DNA of 41,599 bases from NCBI RefSeq assembly GCF_025465255.1, contig NZ_JAODNI010000071.1, positions 1 through 41,599 of the forward strand, given 5' to 3'. Below the pieces are notes generated by a model. That model did not search any database and was not told where the DNA came from. It saw only the letters and a program-made list of their open reading frames with translations. Positions 16,390 to 25,060 of the stretch are shown in pieces. This DNA is from Pseudonocardia sp. (GTDB taxonomy: Bacteria > Actinomycetota > Actinomycetes > Mycobacteriales > Pseudonocardiaceae). Every line of letters begins with the position of its first letter. Within the stretch, counting starts at the first letter, position 1. Position numbers and translations under genes: made by a program.

Positions 16390-17226
16390 ATGCGGCGCTA
16401 CGGAAGGACGACGATCGCGTTGCTGCGCTCGTGCCATCCGGAGCCGACCGCGGCGGTCACGCTGATGGTCACCGCCCTCGCCGTGACGACCGGGCACACC
16501 GCCGGCCGCGTCGTCCTGATCGGGCTGGCCGTCCTGACCGGGCAGCTGTCCATCGGCTGGCTCAACGACGTCGTGGACGCCGAGCGGGACCGCACCGTCG
16601 GCCGCCCGGACAAGCCCGTCGTCGCGGGGGCCGTGTCCGCGCGCACCGTCGGGACCGCGGCGGCTGTCGCCGCGGTCGCGTGCATCCCGCTCTCGCTGGC
16701 GTACGGCCTGTGGGCCGGGGTGCTGCACCTCGTCGCCGTCGCCGCCGGCTGGGCCTACGACCTGGGGCTCAAGTCCACACCGGTCTCCGTCCTGCCCTAC
16801 GTCGTGTGCTTCGGGCTGCTGCCGGCGTTCGTCGTGGTCGCCCTGCCGGGCTCCCCCGCGCCGCCGTGGTGGCTGCCGGTGGCCGGCGCGCTTCTCGGGG
16901 CGGGCGCGCACTTCGCGAACGTGCTGCCCGACCTGGAGGACGACGCGACGACCGGCGTGCGCGGCCTGCCGCACCGGATCGGCGCGGCGGGGAGCCGGAT
17001 CGCCGCGGCGGTCCTGCTGCTCGCGGCGACGGTCGTGCTGGCCGTGGCCGCGCCGATCCCGCCGGCGTTCGCCCTGGCCGTGCCGGTGGTCGCGGCCGCG
17101 GTCCTCGCGGCCGGGTTCCGAGCCGGCCGCCGCCCGGGTTCGCGCGCGCCCTTCCGGGCCGTGCTGGCGGTCGCGGGCATCGCCGTCGTCCTGCTCGTCG
17201 CGGTGGGACCGGCCCTCGTCGGGTGA
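16390..17226 (+). CDS. UbiA-family aromatic prenyltransferase (integral membrane)
   Basis: A 278-residue polytopic membrane protein that joins a polyprenyl diphosphate to an aromatic or quinone-like acceptor. The first aspartate-rich motif is NDVVDAERDR at residue 59 onward and the second is DLEDDATTG at residue 181 onward. About eight hydrophobic segments are visible, such as VVLIGLAVLTGQLSIGW and AAVLLLAATVVLAVA. It diverges from the methyltransferase and converges with the geranylgeranyl-reductase-like gene. It is not obviously MenA, UbiA or CtaB, so the neighbouring PKS product is its likely acceptor (inference). Confidence 0.9.
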   Translation: MRRYGRTTIALLRSCHPEPTAAVTLMVTALAVTTGHTAGRVVLIGLAVLTGQLSIGWLNDVVDAERDRTVGRPDKPVVAGAVSARTVGTAAAVAAVACIPLSLAYGLWAGVLHLVAVAAGWAYDLGLKSTPVSVLPYVVCFGLLPAFVVVALPGSPAPPWWLPVAGALLGAGAHFANVLPDLEDDATTGVRGLPHRIGAAGSRIAAAVLLLAATVVLAVAAPIPPAFALAVPVVAAAVLAAGFRAGRRPGSRAPFRAVLAVAGIAVVLLVAVGPALVG

Positions 17227-17248
17227 CCCGGGGCGAGGGCGGCCGGAA

Positions 17249-18370
17249 TCAGGGCCGCAGCCGCGCGAGGACCAGGGCGAAGGCGGCGGGGGGCACCGTG
17301 CCGCGGGCCAGCCCGAGGTCGACGGCGGTGTCGAAGACGGACTGGTGGGCGCCGGCCGCGATGATCGCCGCGTCGAGGAACCGGGGACGGGCCATCAGCC
17401 TCGCCAGCGCGCCGCTGTGCCGGTGGTGCCGGGCGAACGCACGGTGCATGGCGCCGCGGTGGACCGCGCCCGCCCCCGCCCCCGCCATCGCGGCCTGGCC
17501 GGCCAGGGCCCCGGACGCCACGGCGTCGTAGATCCCCTCGCCCGTCAGCGGGTTGATCGTCCCGGCCGCGTCGCCGGCGAGCAGCACCCGGCCGTCCGGA
17601 TGGAAGCGCGGCCCGTTCGACATCGGCAGGTGGTGCCCCCGGACCGTCGACGGGTCCGGCTCCTGGCCGGGCAGCAACCGGCGCAGCGCGTCCAGGAACA
17701 CCTGGCGGCTCTCGCTTCCGCGCCGGTCGAAGACCCCGTACCCGACGTTCGCGCCGCCGCCCGCGACCGGGAACGACCACGCGTACGCCGGGAACGGGCC
17801 CTGCGCGTACTCGATCGTCAGCGCCTCCCTGCCCGGATCGTGCGCGGTGTACCCGCGGATGGCGACCGCCGTCGCCGCCGGCGGTGCGGCCGGGGCCCCG
17901 AGCATCCGCCGCACCGCCGAGTTGGCGCCGTCGGCCCCGACGACGACCCGCGCACCGATCTCGTCGTCGAGGACGACCCGGTCCGCGCGGACGTCCATCC
18001 GGCGGACCCGGTGGTGGCGCAGCTCCGCCCCCTTCTCCACCGCGGCTGCGACCAGGGCGGCGTCGAACACGAGCCGTGGGACCACCCGGTTGGGCCGCGG
18101 GCACGCCCGGTCGACGACCCGGCCCGTGGGGGTGCGCAGCCGCAGCCTCGGCACGGGCGGCGCCAGGTCCTCGAGCCCCGGCGCGCCGAGCGCGGCGAGC
18201 AGGTCGAAGACCGCGGCGGCCACGCCGTCCCCGCAGGTCTTGTCCCGCGGGAAGGTCGCCGCGTCGAGGAGCACCACGCGGGCATCGGGCCGGAGCTGGA
18301 GGGCGCGGAGGGCGGCGGCCGAGCCCGCGGGCCCGGCGCCGACGACCGCGACGTCGTACAACGCGTCCAT
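17249..18370 (-). CDS. Geranylgeranyl reductase family FAD-dependent oxidoreductase
   Basis: A 373-residue flavoprotein of the GGR/menaquinone-reductase (MenJ-like) type, which saturates double bonds in prenyl chains. It has the FAD motif VAVVGAGPAGSAAALRAL at the N-terminus, the family cysteine motif DKTCGDGVAAAVFDLL, the mid-motif VGADGANSAVRR and the distal FAD motif LLAGDAAGTINPLTGEGI near residue 280. The length is normal. Its location beside a UbiA prenyltransferase, a type III PKS and idi suggests that the prenyl tail of the product is partly or fully reduced. It could instead serve menaquinone; there are no men genes in this window. Confidence 0.9.
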   Translation of the reverse strand: MDALYDVAVVGAGPAGSAAALRALQLRPDARVVLLDAATFPRDKTCGDGVAAAVFDLLAALGAPGLEDLAPPVPRLRLRTPTGRVVDRACPRPNRVVPRLVFDAALVAAAVEKGAELRHHRVRRMDVRADRVVLDDEIGARVVVGADGANSAVRRMLGAPAAPPAATAVAIRGYTAHDPGREALTIEYAQGPFPAYAWSFPVAGGGANVGYGVFDRRGSESRQVFLDALRRLLPGQEPDPSTVRGHHLPMSNGPRFHPDGRVLLAGDAAGTINPLTGEGIYDAVASGALAGQAAMAGAGAGAVHRGAMHRAFARHHRHSGALARLMARPRFLDAAIIAAGAHQSVFDTAVDLGLARGTVPPAAFALVLARLRP

Positions 18371-18451
18371 GTGATCCCCCGGTCGGCAGGGCGGCCCGTG
18401 TCGCCAGCGTGCCCCACGGCGCGCCGATCCGCGCGGCGCCGACGCCCCGCG

Positions 18452-19561
18452 CTACTGGACGAGCCGGACCGGACCGGCGTCGATCGGGGCCCTGAACAGC
18501 GCGTACGGGTAGCGGCGCTCGTCCTTGCCGCCGCGGTACCGCGCCTGCCGGTGGAGCTGGTTCGCCGTGACGTACAGGTACCCGTCGGTGACGGACAGGG
18601 TGTCCGGCCAGAGCAGGCGCGGATCGTGCGCGACGGTCTCCCAGCTTCCGTCCGGCAGGCGGCGGTGGACGGCGTCGTGCTCGCCGTCGGTGACGTAGAG
18701 CCTGCCGTGGGAGTCGGTCTCCATCCCGTCGCCGGCCGCGCCCTTGTCGCCCTCGTCGCGCACCGTCGCCTCGACCGGGCCGTCGTCGAGGTCGCGGTCG
18801 CACAGCGCCTCCACGTCGACGCTCCACCAACGCCGGCTCGCCAAGCAGCAGTAGTACAGGCGGCCGCCGTCCGCGGCGACCGCGATCCCGTCCGCGCCCG
18901 TCGTCACCGACGAGGTCGAGCCGTCCGCGCCGCGTTCGAGGAAGTCCTGCCCCTCGACGATCATCCGCAGGTCCGGCGGTGTCTCCGCCTTCGTGGAGGG
19001 GTGGTCGTGCAGCCGCCGCCGGCTGTGCCCGGTGGCCAGGTCCACGACGATGATCCCGTTGGCGCCCTGGTCGGAGGAGTCGGTGATGAACGCGGTCCCG
19101 GCCTCGCCGCGGCGCAGGTCGAACCGGACGTCGTTGAGGTAGGTGGTGGGCAGGACGACGTCGTCGGGGAACAGGATCGTCTGCGCGACCTCGTCGGTGG
19201 CCAGGTCGACCTCGACCAGCTTCGGCCCGCCGTACTCGACCGGCCGGAACATCGGGCTGCCGGTGTCGAGCAGCCACAGCCGGTCCCCCGGGTCGACGAC
19301 GACGCTCTGCACCGATACGAGGGCGAACGGGTCGGCGTCGCCGTCGCTGTCGTTGAACCCCTGGTCCGGGTAGGGAACCACCTCGCCGTCCCGGAGCTCG
19401 CCGACGGTGAAGCGGACGTCGTCGCCCCACTTCGGGTAGCAGAGGAAGACCCGCCCGGTGCGGGACACGCCGACCCCGGTCGGCATCGGGCCGCTCTCGA
19501 ACAGGTGCACGACCTCCAGGTCGCCGACGGGCCCGTCCCGGACGATCGTCTCGCTGCTCAT
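18452..19561 (-). CDS. Major royal jelly protein / SMP-30-like beta-propeller protein
   Basis: A 369-residue predicted six-bladed propeller. The repeated blade pattern is visible: PTGVGVSRTGRVFLCYPKW, VVVDPGDRLWLLDTG, TYLNDVRFDLRRGEAGTAFITDS, DGIAVAADGGRLYYC, DGMETDSHGRLYVTDGE and WPDTLSVTDGYLYVTANQLH. The order and motifs resemble MRJP/yellow proteins and gluconolactonases. No signal peptide is seen, so it is probably cytoplasmic. ATG 19561 is the only start matching the first blade. It diverges from a phosphatase gene across about 100 bp. Hydrolase or isomerase activity is possible but not readable. Confidence 0.86.
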   Translation of the reverse strand: MSSETIVRDGPVGDLEVVHLFESGPMPTGVGVSRTGRVFLCYPKWGDDVRFTVGELRDGEVVPYPDQGFNDSDGDADPFALVSVQSVVVDPGDRLWLLDTGSPMFRPVEYGGPKLVEVDLATDEVAQTILFPDDVVLPTTYLNDVRFDLRRGEAGTAFITDSSDQGANGIIVVDLATGHSRRRLHDHPSTKAETPPDLRMIVEGQDFLERGADGSTSSVTTGADGIAVAADGGRLYYCCLASRRWWSVDVEALCDRDLDDGPVEATVRDEGDKGAAGDGMETDSHGRLYVTDGEHDAVHRRLPDGSWETVAHDPRLLWPDTLSVTDGYLYVTANQLHRQARYRGGKDERRYPYALFRAPIDAGPVRLVQ

Positions 19562-19661
19562 GCGGTCGGGTACCGCGCCGCCACCGTTGAAAACGCGGGC
19601 GGGCGCGGCGTGGTCGTGGTCCCTCCCGCATGGACGCCGGCGAGGCGGGGTAGCCGCAGGC

Positions 19662-20402
19662 GTGCCCTTCCAAGGTCCCGACTTCCTCTGGCTCGTCCGG
19701 CACGGGCAGAGCCGCGGCAACGTCGCCAGCGACGAGGCCGCCGCCTCCGGTGCCGAGCTGCTCGACCTCGAGCGCGACGCCGACGTCGCGCTGTCCGAGC
19801 TCGGCGAGGAACAGGCGCGGGCGGTCGGGAAGTGGCTGGCCGGGCTGCCTCGGCAGGAGCAGCCGACGCTGGCCCTGACCTCGCCGTACCGCCGCGCCCA
19901 CGACACGGCACGGCACGCCCTGGACCAGCTGCCCGACGTCCCGCTGCGGATCGACGAGCGGTTGCGGGACCGCGAGCTGGGCATCCTGGACCTGCACACC
20001 TGGAAGGGGATCAAGGCCCGGTTCCCCGAGGAGGCCGCGCGGCGCAGGCACCTCGGCAAGTTCTACCACCGGCCTCCCGGCGGGGAGTCCTGGGCGGACG
20101 TCGCGCTGCGGCTGCGCGCCCTGCTCACCGACCCGATGCTCGACCTCGACGGGCAGCGGGTGCTGTGCTTCACCCACGAGGCGCCGATCCACCTCACCCG
20201 CTACATCCTCGAGCAGCTGACCGAGCCCGAGCTGATGGACGCCCTGCGTGCCGCGCCGGTGGCCAACTGCTCGCTGACCCGGTTCGAACGCCCCACCCCG
20301 GCCGAACCGCTGCGCACGGTCGACGTCGGGCGCACCGAGCCCCTGCCCCAGCACTACGTCCCGACGACGAGGGAGCCCCGTGTCCGCTCCGACGAAGCCT
20401 GA
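19662..20402 (+). CDS. Histidine phosphatase family protein
   Basis: A 246-residue phosphoglycerate mutase-like phosphatase. The phosphohistidine motif is LWLVRHGQSRGN (His14), the SPYRRAHDTARHAL segment supplies the second arginine, and the distal catalytic histidine is in CFTHEAPIHL. The GTG at 19662 is the only start that places the RHG motif correctly. Its last 23 bp overlap the next gene in another frame, so the pair is co-translated. The substrate is unknown; the fused-looking arrangement with a hydrate dehydratase may be only operon economy. Confidence 0.9.
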   Translation: MPFQGPDFLWLVRHGQSRGNVASDEAAASGAELLDLERDADVALSELGEEQARAVGKWLAGLPRQEQPTLALTSPYRRAHDTARHALDQLPDVPLRIDERLRDRELGILDLHTWKGIKARFPEEAARRRHLGKFYHRPPGGESWADVALRLRALLTDPMLDLDGQRVLCFTHEAPIHLTRYILEQLTEPELMDALRAAPVANCSLTRFERPTPAEPLRTVDVGRTEPLPQHYVPTTREPRVRSDEA

Positions 20403-21291
20403 CGACCCCGCACCGGCCGTCACGGTCCTGACGCCCACGGTGCTGCGGAGGTGGGCCCTGCCCGAACCGGCCGGCGGGGCGAAGGCGAGCCGGGGCACCG
20501 CCCTCGTCGTCGGCGGCAGCCGGGGCACCCCGGGGGCCGTGCTGCTCGCCGGGGTGGCCGCGCTGCGGGCCGGGGCCGGGGTCCTGCAGCTCGGCGCGCC
20601 CGCCTCCACCGCCACCGCACTCGGCGTCAGCGTCCCGGAGGCCCTCGCGATGCCCCTGGCCGAGACGGCGGCGGGCTGCGTGTCGTCCGCGGCGGTCGAC
20701 GACCTGGAGGCGGTCCTCCGGGCGGCGGACGCGGTGCTGGTCGGTCCCGGCCTGTTCGACGGCGAGAAACCGATCCAGGACCTGGTCGAGGCGCTGCTGG
20801 AGCGGGTCGGCGCCGAGGCCGCCGTCGTCCTCGACGGGTACGCCCTGCGCGGGCTCCGCAGGGAGACCGTCGCGCCGCTGGCCGGGCGGCTCGTCCTCAC
20901 CCCGAACTCGGGTGAGGCCGCCGGCCTGCTCGCCGGCGTCCCGGACGCGCCGGACCTGGAGGAGGACCCGGCCGGGGCGGCGGCCGCGCTCGCCGCGCAC
21001 CTCGACGCCGTCGTGACCCTGGGCGGGCGGGTCGCGGCCGCCGACGGCGGGCTCTGGATCGACGGGAGCGGGCACGCCGGGCTCGGGACGTCCGGCAGCG
21101 GGGACGTCCTCGCCGGACTGGTCGTCGGCCTGCTGGCGCGCGGCGCCTCGCCCGCCCAGGCGGCATGCTGGGCCACGCATGTGCACGCCACCGCCGGCGA
21201 GCGGCTGGGAGCCCGCATCTCGCACGTCGGGTTCCTCGCCCGGGAGCTCCTCGACGAGGCGCCCCTCGTCCTCGCCGAGCTGATGCGGTGA
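20380..21291 (+). CDS. nnrD: ADP-dependent NAD(P)H-hydrate dehydratase
   Basis: A 303-residue ribokinase-like repair enzyme that reverts hydrated NADH and NADPH to the active cofactors. It has the CARKD-family features: an N-terminal GTALVVGGSRGTPGAVLLAGVAALRAGAG, the central DGYALRGLRRETVAPLAGRLVLTPNSGEAAGLL, and the GTSGSGDVLAGLVVGLLARG anion hole and catalytic aspartate near residue 245. The epimerase half (NnrE) found in two-domain proteins is absent here. It starts at GTG 20380 inside the phosphatase gene. The C-terminus TWATHVHATAGERL type helix is complete. Confidence 0.92.
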   Translation: MSAPTKPDDPAPAVTVLTPTVLRRWALPEPAGGAKASRGTALVVGGSRGTPGAVLLAGVAALRAGAGVLQLGAPASTATALGVSVPEALAMPLAETAAGCVSSAAVDDLEAVLRAADAVLVGPGLFDGEKPIQDLVEALLERVGAEAAVVLDGYALRGLRRETVAPLAGRLVLTPNSGEAAGLLAGVPDAPDLEEDPAGAAAALAAHLDAVVTLGGRVAAADGGLWIDGSGHAGLGTSGSGDVLAGLVVGLLARGASPAQAACWATHVHATAGERLGARISHVGFLARELLDEAPLVLAELMR

Positions 21292-21375
21292 GCGTCCGGG
21301 GCCCCGCGCGGGTGTAGGGCTCCCGCCCGCGGGAATTCCCGGCACGGATGCGGAACCGGACGACGGGAGAGCAGC

Positions 21376-21642
21376 ATGTCCACACGCACGACGGCCCAGG
21401 CGGCGGTCACCACGGTCCTCGCGGACGTCGGCTTCCCGGCGGACAAGGACGCGCTGCTCGCCGCCGCCGAGCGGAACGGCGCCGACGACACCACGGTCCG
21501 GGCACTGCGGGCGATACCGCCCGTCGAGTACCGGTCGGTCGGGGAGGTGCTGGCGTCCGTCGAGATCAGCGATCCCGACCGGGCGGAGCGGGCCGCCGTC
21601 CACCCGATCGAGGAGGAGGTCGGCGAGAACCGGGGCGGCTGA
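21376..21642 (+). CDS. DUF2795-domain protein
   Basis: An 88-residue protein with the pattern of DUF2795: AVTTVLADVGFPADKDALLAAAERNGADDTTVRALRAIPPVEYRSVGEVLASV, a helical unit of about 55 residues in which a glycine-phenylalanine-proline turn and a central L-x-x-IP-x-x-x-Y motif are conserved. The remaining tail is acidic. The start at 21376 has GGGAGA 8 bp upstream. The function of the family is not established; it is common in actinobacteria. It stands alone after nnrD (84-bp gap). Confidence 0.82.
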   Translation: MSTRTTAQAAVTTVLADVGFPADKDALLAAAERNGADDTTVRALRAIPPVEYRSVGEVLASVEISDPDRAERAAVHPIEEEVGENRGG

Positions 21643-21703
21643 CGCCCCATCGGGGGGTGCGGCCGGCCGAATGATCGCCACGGGGCGCGGGTACCCGAGG
21701 GAC

Positions 21704-21892
21704 ATGCACGACGTGGACCGCAACGACGACGTCCGGGCCGAGGATCGGCATCGGCAGGACCACCCTCCGGAGCCGGAGCGGCCGGACGGCCCGCAGGACG
21801 AGCAGGGCGAGGACGCCGCCGAACGGGCCGCCCGAGACCTGGCCATCGCGAACAACTGCTCGCCGCCGCGGCCGGGTGACCCCGACTTCTAG
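21704..21892 (+). CDS. Small hydrophilic hypothetical protein, 62 aa
   Basis: A highly charged, proline- and aspartate-rich small protein (HDVDRNDDVRAEDRHRQDH, then EQGEDAAERAARDLAIANN) that is probably disordered. ATG 21704 is favoured over ATG 21671 because GAGGGAC precedes it. No domain is recognised. The codon use looks coding (G/C in third position), and it follows the DUF2795 gene in the same direction, but a short ORF like this may also be chance. Confidence 0.42.
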   Translation: MHDVDRNDDVRAEDRHRQDHPPEPERPDGPQDEQGEDAAERAARDLAIANNCSPPRPGDPDF

Positions 21893-21971
21893 CTCGAGCG
21901 CGAGCCCGCCGATGACGGGGACGGCCGGGCCGGTCCGGCCGTCCCCGTCGGCTGTTCAGGCCCCTCGACGA

Positions 21972-22211
21972 TCAGGCCTTGCCGCCGGTGTCCTCCTTCG
22001 GCTCCAGCTTGCGCAGGAACTCGTGGCACCGTGCGGCCCGGTCGGAGTCCTCCTTCATGACCTGCTCGAAGAAGGAGGCGACGTCCTCGTACCCGCCGTT
22101 GCGGGCGTCGCGGACGTACTGGCCGTAGTCGTGGCCGGCCTTGAGGGAGTGGTACTGGACGGACACGAGATCGTAGATCACGTCGCTGAAGCCGGTCTCA
22201 CCTGTCGCCAT
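21972..22211 (-). CDS. Small helical protein, possibly ferritin-like, 79 aa
   Basis: A 79-residue, mostly helical protein: FSDVIYDLVSVQYHSLKAGHDYGQYVRDARN forms one helix pair and DVASFFEQVMKEDSDRAARCHEFLRKL another. The Y-H, E-x6-R-x4-H spacing recalls half of a ferritin-like or rubrerythrin-type bundle, which would need to dimerise to make a metal site. The start at 22211 has GAGGTGATG just upstream. It is isolated between the small charged ORF and the STAS gene. The ferritin-like idea is an inference from pattern only. Confidence 0.6.
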   Translation of the reverse strand: MATGETGFSDVIYDLVSVQYHSLKAGHDYGQYVRDARNGGYEDVASFFEQVMKEDSDRAARCHEFLRKLEPKEDTGGKA

Positions 22212-22359
22212 CGGTCATCACCTCGTCGGTCGTGCGGTTCGGACGAGGGCGGCTACCCGGCGCAGCGGCGGTGAACCGCCGACGGCACCTCGACCTCACT
22301 GATGGCGGAGAACCGGGACACCTATCGCCGCTCGGTCCGCCAGGAGGCCCGGGCCCAGC

Positions 22360-22839
22360 TCACGCAGTCTCTCGGCGAGGAGCCTGCGGCGTGAGTCCCG
22401 GTCGCGCCGGACGCCCCGGATGTGCATCGAGACCGGTCTCGTCGTCCCTGCCGCTGCACATGTCTGCTGCGGTGCGTACCCGATCCGGCACCAGCATCGC
22501 GGCGAGCAGACGGCGGGCGTCCATCAGGACGAGGACCCGGCGGATGTGAGGGCCGACGGCGGCCAGGACGAGCCGCCCGTGCAGCTGCCGGCACCGTCGT
22601 TCGATGTCATCGAGCACGCGCAGGGCCTGCGCCCCGAAGAAGTCGACGTAGGTCAGGTCGAGCGCGAGGTTGCAGGCCCCGCGGGCCAGCAGCTCGTCCA
22701 CCGCCCTGGCCAGGATCGGTGCGCTGGCGAGGTCGATGTCACCGGTGAGATCGAGGCCGGCCCAGCCCGCGGACCGCCACACGATGAGCCGGAGGCCCGG
22801 ACCCTCGACGACGTCCGGGAGGTCACGGGTCTCGTTCAT
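22360..22839 (-). CDS. STAS-domain protein (anti-sigma-factor antagonist-like) without the phosphorylatable serine
   Basis: A 159-residue protein whose central part is a STAS fold: WAGLDLTGDIDLASAPILARAVDELLARGACNLALDLTYVDFFGAQALRVLDDIERRC. In SpoIIAA/RsbV-type antagonists the loop after the third strand reads D-S-S-G, whose serine is phosphorylated by the RsbW kinase. Here the aligned positions are G-A-Q-A, so this switch is missing. The C-terminal 50 residues are a polar extension. ATG 22839 has GGCAGGGAG just upstream. It could be a constitutive antagonist or a STAS domain with another job. Confidence 0.8.
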   Translation of the reverse strand: MNETRDLPDVVEGPGLRLIVWRSAGWAGLDLTGDIDLASAPILARAVDELLARGACNLALDLTYVDFFGAQALRVLDDIERRCRQLHGRLVLAAVGPHIRRVLVLMDARRLLAAMLVPDRVRTAADMCSGRDDETGLDAHPGRPARPGLTPQAPRRETA

Positions 22840-23155
22840 CGGACTCCCTGCCGCTCGTGGGAACGATCCCTGCGGACTCGACGAGCGATGCGCCGGGATG
22901 ACGGATGCGGCGGGAGGGGACGCCCACACACCGCATGGCGGGGCTGTGGTCCCAACCTCCGCGCCGAGCGTACGCACCCGGTTCGGGATATCGCCAGATC
23001 TCCGTGCCGAGAAGCACCGCGGACCTGGTCACGCCGGGCCTCCGGCGCCGGTCCGGCTGCCCCCGCGGTCGCACCGCGCCCCCGCACCGTGATCGCTGAC
23101 CTCGGCCCGCGGGGTGAGGTACGGCCGACGGGGACCGGCGGGGGTGATACCCCCC
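22840..23155. other. Gene-free stretch ending in a G/C hairpin
   Basis: About 315 bp between the STAS start and the remains of a LuxR-type gene. No convincing coding frame is seen. At 23140-23154 GGGGGT-GAT-ACCCCC can form a tight hairpin right next to the old GTG start (23156); in an intact gene it would sit over the ribosome-binding region. Confidence 0.4.
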
Positions 23156-23452
23156 GTGGAGCCCGGTCCGGACCTGAACCACGCACGGACGTCGGACGGC
23201 GTGACCATCGCCTACCAGGTCACGGGCGCCGGTCCGGCCGTCGTCTGGCTGCCCTCGCTCGGCAACCTCCGGGCGCAGTGGCGGGTGTCCGCGTTCCGCA
23301 GCGCCTACGAGCACCTGGCCCCGTAGATCGCCCGCGGCCTCGGGATCACCGTTCACACCGTCGAGCGGCACACGGCCGGCCTCTGCCCCAAGATCGGGGC
23401 CCGCGGACGGGCGGACGCGACGGCCTATGCGCTGCGGCGCGGCCTAGTCTGA
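23156..23452 (+). pseudogene. Remnant of an alpha/beta-hydrolase-LuxR fusion regulator
   Basis: The frame starts at GTG 23156 with an alpha/beta-hydrolase N-terminus (ARTSDGVTIAYQVTGAGPAVVWLPSLGNL, then WRVSAFRSAYEHLAP). It hits TAG at 23324, and immediately after it, in the same frame, runs the second half of a LuxR-type helix-turn-helix (IARGLGITVHTVERHTAGL, then KIGARGRADATAYALRRGL) to TGA at 23450. Intact members of this fusion class are several hundred residues, so most of the hydrolase core and the first part of the HTH are missing. A large internal deletion plus the stop codon make this a pseudogene. Whether read-through could give a 98-residue protein is unknown but unlikely to be functional. 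Confidence 0.78.
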
Positions 23453-23605
23453 CGGATTTCCGTCATCCGGCGCACCGGGAAGCAAGGATGTGGCGGATCT
23501 GCCCGGGCCTACTCTGCCCGGGCCTATTACGACGGGTTCACCTGGGCGGTCGCGAGGATGCTGTTCGGGGCGGGGTCCTTCCTGCTGCTGCACCGGAAGC
23601 CCTGA
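23453..23605 (+). other. Open frame remnant with hydrophobic C-terminus and a 15-bp duplication
   Basis: Directly after the LuxR remnant, in the same frame, a 50-codon stretch without a usable start ends in YYDGFTWAVARMLFGAGSFLLL and a stop at 23603-23605. It contains CTGCCCGGGCCTA twice (23499-23511 and 23514-23526), giving a repeated SARAY. It looks like the tail of a membrane protein gene whose 5' part has been lost, but it is too short to identify. Confidence 0.3.
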
Positions 23606-23711
23606 CTCCCCGCCGGCCCGATCGCTGAGAAGCCCGCCACGCCGCACTCCCGCGCGGAGCCGAACCCCGATACGGTGCTCCCGAGTCACAACTGCATACG
23701 CCGCTCGAATC

Positions 23712-23880
23712 CCAGCGGGAGATCTGGTTCGTTCCAGAGCCGTAGGAGCAATCCTCCCCGGAAAACTCTCAGGCAGCCGTACCGCTGGGGCGAGGCAACT
23801 CTGGAAAGCGTCCGCCCCGGGTGGACCACCGACGGGGCAAGCGGAACGATCCGCGGAATCTCTCAGGTCCCATGACAGAG
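23712..23880 (+). ncRNA. Tandem glycine riboswitch (two gcvT-type aptamers)
   Basis: Aptamer 1 is closed by a perfect 7-bp P1 stem, CCAGCGG (23712-23718) with CCGCTGG (23782-23788), and contains GGGAGA, GGAGCAATCC and CTCTCAGGC. Aptamer 2 follows after a short linker, closed by CTCTG (23799-23803) and CAGAG (23876-23880), and contains GGAAAGCG, CCACCGACGGGGCAA, and CGGAATCTCTCAGGT. These are the hallmark conserved blocks of the glycine riboswitch, which in most bacteria turns on glycine-cleavage genes when glycine is plentiful. gcvT starts 66 bp downstream. No strong terminator hairpin lies between, so control is probably at translation or by an anti-SD pairing; this is inference. Confidence 0.95.
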
Positions 23881-23946
23881 CGGGGAGACGCCGCACCACC
23901 GTCGTCCGCCTGCCCACCGTCGTTCCGCCACCCCCGGAGAGCGCGT

Positions 23947-25047
<1,101 letters not shown>

Positions 25048-25060
25048 CCCGGAGGCCACC

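Noticed and set aside
16797..21650. A 1617-codon open frame on the minus strand (and similar giant frames elsewhere, such as 10161-14219 plus and 37783-39957 minus)
   Set aside because: High GC removes stop codons from antisense and shifted frames. The translations are arginine/proline/glycine-rich outside the true genes, and only the segments listed as genes have family motifs.
22302..22394. A 30-codon ORF, MAENRDTYRRSVRQEARAQ onward, plus strand
   Set aside because: It has no ribosome-binding site, overlaps the 3' end of the convergent STAS gene by 35 bp, and has no recognised homology. It could be real but cannot be supported.
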